Shown here one piece after another: positions 54,101 to 64,000 of a stretch of DNA of 64,000 nt. The translations under genes and the position numbers were made by a program. Source of the DNA: Xylocopa sonorina (Eukaryota > Arthropoda > Insecta > Hymenoptera > Apidae); NCBI RefSeq assembly GCF_050948175.1, contig NW_027490097.1, positions 62,001 to 126,000 on the forward strand. Direction: 5' to 3'. The first letter of the stretch is position 1. Each line of letters begins with the position of its first letter. A model generated the notes under the pieces. That model saw nothing but the letters and a program-made list of their open reading frames with translations, was not told where the DNA came from and searched no databases.

Positions 54101-57100
54101 AAGATATAATATGATTTGCGAAGTGTCATGTATTCCTCGTCTACACTTCAAATGAATGTAAATGCGACACTTCCTTCCAAGGAAATAGCGTTTGCAGATG
54201 TCTACCTATAGTAGCAATAGAGTTCTAATGCTTCTTAAAACGCGATATCGCATCTCATTTCTATGTTTCATGGTAAGATATAATATGATTTGCGAAGTGT
54301 TATGTATTCCTCGTCTACACTTCAAATGAATGTAAATGCGACACTTCCTTGCAAAGAAATAGCGTTTGCAGATGTCTACGTATCGTGGCAATAGATTCCT
54401 AATGCTTCTTAAAACGCGATATCGCATCTCATTTCTATGTTTCATGGTAAGATATAACATGATTTGCGAAGTGTTATGTATTCCTCGTATACTATTCAAA
54501 TGAATGCAAATGCGATACTTCCTTGCAAGGAAATAGCGTTTGCAGATGTCTACGTATCGAAGCAATAGAGATCAGATGCTTCTTAAATCGAGATATTGCA
54601 TCTCATTTCTATGTTTCATGGTAAGATATAATATGATTTGCGAAGTGTTATGTATACCTCGTCTACACTTGAAGTGAATGTAAGTGCGACTCTTCCTAGC
54701 AAGGAAATAGCGTTTGCAGATGTCTACGTATCGAAGCAATAGAGTTCAAATGCTTCTTAAAACGAGATATTGCATCTCATATCTATGTTTCATGATAAGA
54801 TATAATATTCATTGCGAAGTGTTATGCATTCCTCGTCTACGATTCAAATGAATGTAAATGCGACACTTCCTTGCAAGGAAATAGCGTTTACAGATGTCTA
54901 CCTATCGTAGCAATAGAGTTCTAATGCTTCTTAAAACGCGATATCGATCTCATTTCTATGTTTCATGGTAAGATATAATATGATTTGCGATGTGTTATGT
55001 ATTCCTCGTCTACACTTCAAATGAATGTAAATGCGACACTTCCTTGCAAAGAAATAGCGTTTGCAGATGTCTACGTATCGTAGCAATAGATTCCTAATGC
55101 TTCTTAAAACGCGATATCGCATCTCATTTCTATGTTTCATGGAAAGATATAACATGATTTGCGAAGTGTTATGTATTCCTCGTCTACACTTCAAATGAAT
55201 GTGAGTGCGATACTTCCTCGCTAGGAAATAGCGTTTGCAGATGTCTACGTATCGTAGCAATAGCTTTCTAATGCTTCTTAAAACGCGATATGGCATCTCA
55301 TTTCTATGTTTCATGGTAAGATATAATATGATTTGCGAAGTGTCATGTATTCCTCGTCTACACTCCAAATGAATGTAAATGCGACACTTCCTTGCTAGGA
55401 AATAGCGTTTGCAGATGTCTAGGTATCATAGCAATAGAGTTCAAATGCTTCTTGAAACGAGATATTGCATCTCATATCTATGATTCATGATAAGATATAA
55501 TATTCATTGCGAAGTGTTATGCATTCCTGGTATACGATTCAAATGAATGCAAATGTGACACTTCCTTGCAAGGAAATAGCGTTTGCAGATGTCTACCTGT
55601 CGTAGCAATAGAGTTCTAATGCTTCTTAATACGCGATGTCAAATCTCATTTCTATGTTTCATGATAAGATATAATATTCATTGCGAAGTGTTATGCATTC
55701 CTCGTATACGATTCAAATGAATGTGAATGCGATACTTCCTCGCTAGGAAATAGCGTTTGCAGATGTCTACGTATCGTAGCAGTAGCTTTCCAATGCTTCT
55801 TAAAACGCGATATCGCATCTCATTTCTATGTTTCATGGTAAGATATAATATGATTTGCGAAGTGTCATGTATTCCTCGTCTACACTTCAAATGAATGTAA
55901 ATGCGACACTTCCTTCCAAGGAAATAGCGTTTGCAGATGTCTACGTATCGAAGCAATAGAGTTCAAATGCTTCTTAAAACGAGATATTGCATCTCATATC
56001 TATGTTTCATGATAAGATATAATATTCATTGCGAAGTGTTAAGCATTCCTCGTCTACGATTCAAATGAATGTAAATGCGACACTTCCTTGCATGGAAATA
56101 GCGTTTGCAGATGTCTACGTATCGTAGCAATAGAGTTCTTATAATTCTTAAAACGCGATTTCGCATCTCATTTCTATGTTTCATGGTAAGATATAATATG
56201 ATTTGCGAAGTGTTATGTATTCCTCGTCTACACTTCAAATGAATGTAAATGCGACACTTCCTTGCAAAGAAATAGCGTTTGCAGATGTCTACGTATCGTG
56301 GCAATAGATTCCTAATGCTTCTTAAAACGCGATATCGCATCTCATTTCTATGTTTCATGGTAAGATATAACATGATTTGCGAAGTGTTATGTATTCCTCG
56401 TCTACACTTCAAATGAATGTGAGTGCGATACTTCCTCGCTAGGAAATATCTTTTGCAGATGTCTACGTATCGTAGCAATAGCTTTCTAATGCTTCTTAAA
56501 ACGCGATATGGCATCTCATTTCTATGCTTCATGGTAAGATATAATATGATTTGCGAAGTGTCATGTATTCCTCGTCTACACTTCAAATGAACGTAAATGC
56601 GACACTTCCTTGCTAGGAAATAGCGTTTGCAGATGTCTAGGTATCATAGCAATAGAGTTCAAATGCTTCCTGAAACGAGATATTGCATCTCATATCTATG
56701 ATTCATGATAAGATATAATATTCATTGCGAAGTGTTATGCATTCCTCGTATACTATTCAAATGAATGCAAATGCGATACTTCCTTGCAAGGAAATAGCGT
56801 TTGCAGATGTCTACGTATCGAAGCAATAGAGATCAGATGCTTCTTAAATCGAGATATTGCATCTCATTTCTATGTTTCATGGTAAGATATAATATGATTT
56901 GCGAAGTGTTATGTATTCCTCGTCTACACTTGAAGTGAATGTAAGTGCGACACTTCCTAGCAAGGAAATAGCGTTTGCAGATGTCTACGTATCGAAGCAA
57001 TAGAGTTCAAATGCTTCTTAAAACGAGATATTGCATCTCATATCTATGTTTCATGATAAGATATAATATTCATTGCGAAGTGTTATGCATTCCTCGTCTA

Positions 57101-60100
57101 CGATTCAAATGAATGTAAATGCGACACTTCCTTGCAAGGAAATAGCGTTTACAGATGTCTACCTATCGTAGCAATAGAGTTCTAATGCTTCTTAAAACGC
57201 GATATCGATCTCATTTCTATGTTTCATGGTAAGATATAATATGATTTGCGATGTGTTATGTATTCCTCGTCTACACTTCAAATGAATGTAAATGCGACAC
57301 TTCCTTGCAAAGAAATAGCGTTTGCAGATGTCTACGTATCGTAGCAATAGATTCCTAATGCTTCTTAAAACGCGATATCGCATCTCATTTCTATGTTTCA
57401 TGGAAAGATATAACATGATTTGCGAAGTGTTATGTATTCCTCGTCTACACTTCAAATGAATGTGAGTGCGATACTTCCTCGCTAGGAAATAGCGTTTGCA
57501 GATATCTACGTATCGTAGCAATAGCTTTCTAATGCTTCTTAAAACGCGATATGGCATCTCATTTCTATGTTTCATGGTAAGATATAATATGATTTGCGAA
57601 GTGTCATGTATTCCTCGTCTACACTCCAAATGAATGTAAATGCGACACTTCCTTGCTAGGAAATAGCGTTTGCAGATGTCTAGGTATCATAGCAATAGAG
57701 TTCAAATGCTTCTTGAAACGAGATATTGCATCTCATATCTATGATTCATGATAAGATATAATATTCATTGCGAAGTGTTATGCATTCCTGGTATACGATT
57801 CAAATGAATGCAAATGTGACACTTCCTTGCAAGGAAATAGCGTTTGCAGATGTCTACCTGTCGTAGCAATAGAGTTCTAATGCTTCTTAATACGCGATGT
57901 CAAATCTCATTTCTATGTTTCATGATAAGATATAATATTCATTGCGAAGTGTTATGCATTCCTCGTATACGATTCAAATGAATGTGAATGCGATACTTCC
58001 TCGCTAGGAAATAGCGTTTGCAGATGTCTACGTATCGTAGCAGTAGCTTTCCAATGCTTCTTAAAACGCGATATCGCATCTCATTTCTATGTTTCATGGT
58101 AAGATATAATATGATTTGCGAAGTGTCATGTATTCCTCGTCTACACTTCAAATGAATGTAAATGCGACACTTCCTTCCAAGGAAATAGCGTTTGCAGATG
58201 TCTACCTATAGTAGCAATAGAGTTCTAATGCTTCTTAAAACGCGATATCGCATCTCATTTCTATGTTTCATGGTAAGATATAATATGATTTGCGAAGTGT
58301 TATGTATTCCTCGTCTACACTTCAAATGAATGTAAATGCGACACTTCCTTGCAAAGAAATAGCGTTTGCAGATGTCTACGTATCGTGGCAATAGATTCCT
58401 AATGCTTCTTAAAACGCGATATCGCATCTCATTTCTATGTTTCATGGTAAGATATAACATGATTTGCGAAGTGTTATGTATTCCTCGTCTACACTTCAAA
58501 TGAATGTGAGTGCGATACTTCCTCGCTAGGAAATAGCTTTTGCAGATGTCTACGTATCGTAGCAATAGCTTTCTAATGCTTCTTAAAACGCGATATGGCA
58601 TCTCATTTCTATGCTTCATGGTAAGATATAATATGATTTGCGAAGTGTCATGTATTCCTCGTCTACACTTCAAATGAACGTAAATGCGACACTTCCTTGC
58701 TAGGAAATAGCGTTTGCAGATGTCTAGGTATCATAGCAATAGAGTTCAAATGCTTCCTGAAACGAGATATTGCATCTCATATCTATGATTCATGATAAGA
58801 TATAATATTCATTGCGAAGTGTTATGCATTCCTCGTATACTATTCAAATGAATGCAAATGCGATACTTCCTTGCAAGGAAATAGCGTTTGCAGATGTCTA
58901 CGTATCGAAGCAATAGAGATCAGATGCTTCTTAAATCGAGATATTGCATCCCATTTCTATGTTTCATGGTAAGATATAATATGATTTGCGAAGTGTTATG
59001 TATACCTCGTCTACACTTGAAGTGAATGTAAGTGCGACACTTCCTAGCAAGGAAATAGCGTTTGCAGATGTCTACGTATCGAAGCAATAGAGTTCAAATG
59101 CTTCTTAAAACGAGATATTGCATCTCATATCTATGTTTCATGATAAGATATAATATTCATTGCGAAGTGTTATGCATTCCTCGTCTACGATTCAAATGAA
59201 TGTAAATGCGACACTTCCTTGCAAGGAAATAGCGTTTACAGATGTCTACCTATCGTAGCAATAGAGTTCTAATGCTTCTTAAAACGCGATATCGATCTCA
59301 TTTCTATGTTTCATGGTAAGATATAATATGATTTGCGATGTGTTATGTATTCCTCGTCTACACTTCAAATGAATGTAAATGCGACACTTCCTTGCAAAGA
59401 AATAGCGTTTGCAGATGTCTACGTATCGTAGCAATAGATTCCTAATGCTTCTTAAAACGCGATATCGCATCTCATTTCTATGTTTCATGGAAGATATAAC
59501 ATGATTTGCGAAGTGTTATGTATTCCTCGTCTACACTTCAAATGAATGTGAGTGCGATACTTCCTCGCTAGGAAATAGCGTTTGCAGATGTCTACGTATC
59601 GTAGCAATAGCTTTCTAATGCTTCTTAAAACGCGATATGGCATCTCATTTCTATGTTTCATGGTAAGATATAATATGATTTGCGAAGTGTCATGTATTCC
59701 TCGTCTACACTCCAAATGAATGTAAATGCGACACTTCCTTGCTAGGAAATAGCGTTTGCAGATGTCTAGGTATCATAGCAATAGAGTTCAAATGCTTCTT
59801 GAAACGAGATATTGCATCTCATATCTATGATTCATGATAAGATATAATATTCATTGCGAAGTGTTATGCATTCCTGGTATACGATTCAAATGAATGCAAA
59901 TGTGACACTTCCTTGCAAGGAAATAGCGTTTGCAGATGTCTACCTGTCGTAGCAATAGAGTTCTAATGCTTCTTAATACGCGATGTCAAATCTCATTTCT
60001 ATGTTTCATGATAAGATATAATATTCATTGCGAAGTGTTATGCATTCCTCGTATACGATTCAAATGAATGTGAATGCGATACTTCCTCGCTAGGAAATAG

Positions 60101-61205
60101 CGTTTGCAGATGTCTACGTATCGTAGCAGTAGCTTTCCAATGCTTCTTAAAACGCGATATCGCATCTCATTTCTATGTTTCATGGTAAGATATAATATGA
60201 TTTGCGAAGTGTCATGTATTCCTCGTCTACACTTCAAATGAATGTAAATGCGACACTTCCTTCCAAGGAAATAGCGTTTGCAGATGTCTACGTATCGAAG
60301 CAATAGAGTTCAAATGCTTCTTAAAACGAGATATTGCATCTCATATCTATGTTTCATGATAAGATATAATATTCATTGCGAAGTGTTAAGCATTCCTCGT
60401 CTACGATTCAAATGAATGTAAATGCGACACTTCCTTGCATGGAAATAGCGTTTGCAGATGTCTACGTATCGTAGCAATAGAGTTCTTATAATTCTTAAAA
60501 CGCGATTTCGCATCTCATTTCTATGTTTCATGGTAAGATATAATATGATTTGCGAAGTGTTATGTATTCCTCGTCTACACTTCAAATGAATGTAAATGCG
60601 ACACTTCCTTGCAAAGAAATAGCGTTTGCAGATGTCTACGTATCGTGGCAATAGATTCCTAATGCTTCTTAAAACGCGATATCGCATCTCATTTCTATGT
60701 TTCATGGTAAGATATAACATGATTTGCGAAGTGTTATGTATTCCTCGTCTACACTTCAAATGAATGTGAGTGCGATACTTCCTCGCTAGGAAATAGCTTT
60801 TGCAGATGTCTACGTATCGTAGCAATAGCTTTCTAATGCTTCTTAAACGCGATATGGCATCTCATTTCTATGCTTCATGGTAAGATATAATATGATTTGC
60901 GAAGTGTCATGTATTCCTCGTCTACACTTCAAATGAACGTAAATGCGACACTTCCTTGCTAGGAAATAGCGTTTGCAGATGTCTACGTATCGAAGCAATA
61001 GAGTTCAAATGCTTCTTAAAACGAGATATTGCATCTCATATCTATGTTTCATGATAAGATATAATATTCATAGCGAAGTGTTATGCATTCCTCGTCTACG
61101 ATTCAAATGAATGTAAATGCGACACTTCCTTGCAAGGAAATAGCGTTTACAGATGTCTACCTATCGTAGCAATAGAGTTCTAATGCTTCTTAAAACGCGA
61201 TATCG
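51121..61205 (+). repeat. Higher-order repeat: 12-monomer unit (2087 bp), five consecutive copies with length variants
   Basis: A one-base deletion turns GATATCGCATCTC into GATATCGATCTC at 51120/51121, 53207, 54946, 57207 and 59294. Spacings are 2087, 1739, 2261 and 2087 bp: 12, 10, 13 and 12 monomers minus one base. A further copy runs to about 61205, where the base is present, with length 1911 (11 monomers minus three bases). The surrounding variants also recur in order: TAGGTATCATAGC, TTCCTGGTATACG, CTACCTGTCGTAGC, GTAGCAGTAGCTTTCC. A similar but untagged unit precedes it from about 49.0 kb. Confidence 0.9.
54470..54500 (+). other. Deletion junction inside a higher-order unit
   Basis: In the 10-monomer copy the sequence passes from GTGTTATGTATTCCTCGT directly into ATACTATTCAAATG. 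In the neighbouring full copies these belong to monomers two positions apart (about 52.39 and 52.74 kb). This is the expected product of in-register unequal exchange that removed two monomers (348 bp). Confidence 0.75.
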
Positions 61206-64000
61206 CATCTCATTTCTATGTTTCATGGTAAGATATAATATGATTTGCGATGTGTTATGTATTCCTCGTCTACACTTCAAATGAATGTAAATGCGACACT
61301 TCCTTGCAAAGAAATAGCGTTTGCAGATGTCTACGTATCGTAGCAATAGATTCCTAATGCTTCTTAAAACGCGATATCGCATCTCATTTCTATGTCTCAT
61401 GGAAAGATATAACATGATTTGCGAAGTGTTATGTATTCCTCGTCTACGCTTCAAATGAATGTGAGTGCGATACTTCCTCGCTAGGAAATAGCGTTTGCAG
61501 ATGTCTACGTATCGTAGCAATAGCTTTCTAATGCTTCTTAAAACGCGATATGGCATCTCATTTCTATGTTTCATGGTAAGAAATAATATGATTTGCGAAG
61601 TGTCATGTATTCCTCGTTTACACTTCAAATGAATGTAAATGCGACACTTCCTTGCTAGGAAATAGCGTTTGCAGATGTCTAGGTATCATAGCAATAGAGT
61701 TCAAATGCTTCTTGGAACGAGATATTGCATCTCATATCTATGATTCATGATAAGATATAATATTCATTGCGAAGTGTTATGCATTCCTCGTATGCGATTC
61801 AAATGAATGCAAATGTGACACTTCCTTGCAAGGAAATAGCGTTTGCAGATGTCTACCTATCGTAGCAATAGATTTCTAATGCTTCTTAATACGCGATGTC
61901 GCATCTCATTTCTATGTTTCATGATAAGATATAATATTCATTGCGAAGTGTTATGCATTCCTCGTCTACGATTCAAATGAATGTAAATACGACACTACCT
62001 TGCAAGGAAATAGCGTTTGCAGATGTCTAGGTATCGTAGCAATAGAGTTCTAATGCTTCTTAAAACGCGATATCGCATCTCATTTCTATGTTTCATGGTA
62101 AGATATAATATGATTTGCGAAGTGTTATGTATTCCTCGTCTACACTTGAAGTGAATGTAAATGCGACACTTCCTAGCAAGGAAATAGCGTTTGCAGATGT
62201 CTACGTATCGAAGCAATAGAGTTCAAATGCTTCTTAGAACGAGATATTCCATCTCATATCTATGTTTCATGATAAGATATAATATTCATTGCGAAGTGTT
62301 ATGCATTCCTCGTCTACGATTCAAATGAATGTAAATGCGACACATCCTTGCCAGGAAATAGCGTTTACAGATGTCTACCTATCGTAGCAATAGAGTTCTA
62401 TTGCTTCTTAAAACGCGATATCGCATCTCATTTCTATGTTTCATGGTAAGATATAATATGATTTGCGAAGTGTTATGTATTCCTCGTCTACACTTCAAAT
62501 GAACTTAAATGCGACACTTCCTTGCAAAGAAATAGCGTTTGCAGATGTCTACGTATCGTAGCAATAGATTCATAATGCTTCTTAAAACGCGATATCGCAT
62601 CTCATTTCTATGTTTCATGGTAAGATATAACATGATTTGCGAAGTGTTATGTATTCCTCGTCTACACTTCAAATGAATGTGAGTGCGATACTTCCTCGCT
62701 AGGAAATAGCGTTTGCAGATGTCTACGTATCGTAGCAATAGCTTTCTAATGCTTCTTAAAACGCGATATGGCATCTCATTTCTATGTTTCATGGTAAGAT
62801 ATAACATGATTTGCGAAGTGTTATGTATTCCTCGTCTACACTTCAAATGAATGTGAATGCGATACTTCCTCGCTAGGAAATAGCGTTTGCAGATGTCTAC
62901 GTATCGTAGCAATAGCTTTCTAATGCTTCTTAAAACGCGATGTCGCATCTCATTTCTATGGTTCATGGTAAGATATAATATGATTTGCGAAGTGTTATGT
63001 ATTCCTCGTCTACACTTCAAGTGAATGTAAATGCGACACTTCTTAGCAAGGAAATAGCGTTTGCAGATGTCTACGTATCGAAGCAATAGAGTTCAAATGC
63101 TTCTTAAAACGAGATATTGCATCTCATATCTATGTTTCATGATAAGATATAATATTCATTGCGAAGTGTTATGCATTCCTCTTATACGATTCAAATGAAT
63201 GCAAATGCGACACTTCCTTGCAAGGAAATAGCGATTGCAGATGTCTACGTATCGAAGCAATAGAGTTCAAATGCTTGTTAAAACGAGATATTGCATCTCA
63301 TATCTATGTTTTATGATAAGATATAATATTCATTTGGAAGTGTTATGCATTCCTCGTCTACGATTCAAATGAATGTAAATGCGACACTTCCTTGCCACGA
63401 AATAGCGTTTGCAAATGTCTACCTATCGTAGCAATCGTGTTCTAATGCTTCTTAAAACGCGATATCGCATCTCATTTTTATGCTTCATGGTAAGATATAA
63501 TATGATTTGCGAAGTGTTATGTATTCCTCGTCTACACTTCAAATGAATGTAAATGCGACACTTCCTTGCAAGCAAATAGCGTTTGCAGATCTCTACGTAT
63601 CGAAGCAATAGATTTCTAATGCTTCTTAAAACGCGATATCCGCATCTCATTTCTATGTTTCATGGTAAGATATTATATGATTTGCGAAGTGTCATGTATT
63701 CCTCGTCTACGATTCAAATGAATGTAAATGCGACACTTCCTTGCAAGGAAATAGCGTTTGCAGATGTCTACGTATCGTAGCAGTAGAGTTCTTATGATTC
63801 TTAAGACGCGATATTGCATCTCATTTCTATGTTTCATGGTAAGATATAATATGATTTGCGAAGTGTTATGTATTCCTCGTCTATACTTCATATGAATGTA
63901 AATGCGACACTTCCTTGCAAGGAAATAGCGTTTGCAGATGTCTACCTATCGTAGCAATAGAGTTCTAATGCTTCTTAATACGCGATGTCGCATCTCATTT
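61206..64000 (+). repeat. Array continues past the 12-mer block to the window end
   Basis: B-class monomers continue with the same variant vocabulary but no longer in the 12-monomer order. The GTATCATAGC and CGATGTCGC markers return at about 61.68 and 61.9 kb, and the dimer-type CTTGAAGTG monomer at about 62.15 kb. One monomer at about 63640 has an extra C (GATATCCGCATC). The array is cut by the window end, so its true length is unknown. Confidence 0.85.

Larger units (their letters stand above)
27791..64000 (+). repeat. Main satellite array, B section, about 208 monomers
   Basis: From about 27.8 kb to the window end the monomers switch to a more homogeneous B class. Markers are ATTCCTCGTCTACACTTCAAATG in place of ATACCTCGTATTCACTTCAAAAG, TTCCTTGCAAGGAA in place of TTCCTTGCTAGGAA, and CATGGTAAGATATAATATGATTTGCG. 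A sister variant keeps CATGATAAGATATAATATTCATTGCG with GTTATGCATTCCTCGT. These two variants often alternate. The monomer is 174 bp with rare 1-bp indels. No other element is inserted in 36 kb. Confidence 0.95.

Noticed and set aside
27696..63891. Dozens of minus-strand reading frames of 60-467 codons as a repeat-protein gene family
   Set aside because: All are the 174-bp satellite read in one frame. Starts and stops fall wherever point changes create or remove them, neighbouring monomers carry stops, and there are no splice, promoter or poly-A signals in context.
11701..64000. CRISPR array (regularly spaced repeats)
   Set aside because: The whole 174-bp unit repeats, not a short repeat with unique spacers. 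No cas-like genes are present and the DNA looks eukaryotic.
1..64000. TATAAT-like boxes (GATATAATATT) as promoters in each monomer
   Set aside because: They are a constant part of an AT-rich satellite, without a partner element, and the bacterial -10 reading does not apply to this kind of genome.
1..64000. Telomere repeat (TTAGG or TTAGGG type)
   Set aside because: No tandem run of short telomeric units was seen, so there is no direct evidence for a chromosome end.
1..64000. Identity with the honeybee AluI satellite (about 176 bp)
   Set aside because: The length is similar, but AGCT is not a fixed site of this monomer and I cannot recall the published sequence well enough to claim a match. 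A database search of the 174-bp consensus would decide it.

Overview
The window looks like eukaryotic heterochromatin, most likely from an insect, and is consistent with a pericentromeric or centromeric satellite domain. About 90% of it is one tandem repeat family with a monomer of about 174 bp. I see no bacterial gene organisation, and the few possible gene pieces have spliceosomal-type junctions. I cannot name the species or match the satellite to a published family from memory.

Layout: (1) 1-2131, diverged satellite, forward orientation. (2) 2132-6716, non-satellite DNA: an LTR/promoter-like GC-richer piece (about 2132-2480), an AT-rich stretch, a probable decayed gene with a C-x2-C plus FQ-motif segment resembling the end of RNF212/Zip3-type RING proteins (about 3540-4483), more AT-rich DNA, and two long poly-C runs in a GC-richer patch (6280-6716). 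(3) 6717-10110, about 19.5 satellite monomers in inverted orientation. (4) 10111-11700, non-satellite DNA with an unidentified minus-strand open frame, a low-complexity AT stretch, a very GC-rich patch with 44-bp repeats and a 51-bp minisatellite. (5) 11701-64000, 52 kb of uninterrupted forward satellite running off the window. It has an older, mixed 'A' section (to about 27.8 kb) and a more homogeneous 'B' section (about 27.8-64 kb).

The satellite is organised at a second scale. Blocks of monomers are themselves duplicated as higher-order repeats: an 8-mer (1392 bp) at 14-16.8 kb, a growing 15-18-monomer duplication at 18.3-22.8 kb, a 6-mer (1044 bp) at 30-32.5 kb, dimers (348 bp) at 38-40 and 43-44.7 kb, and a 12-mer (2087 bp) at about 51-61 kb with 10-, 13- and 11-mer length variants. 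The 12-mer carries a one-base deletion that tags five of its copies. These are direct traces of unequal exchange.

The two non-satellite islands and the inverted block together (2132-11700) interrupt the forward array at almost one point of the monomer: the left flank stops and the right flank resumes only a few bases further on in the repeat phase. This suggests one composite insertion or transposed segment of about 9.6 kb. The monomer contains three short dyads, including a perfect 14-bp palindrome in the homogeneous B class, and no CENP-B-box-like motif that I could find. Many satellite monomers are open in one minus-strand frame because 174 is divisible by three (58 codons); I do not regard these as genes.
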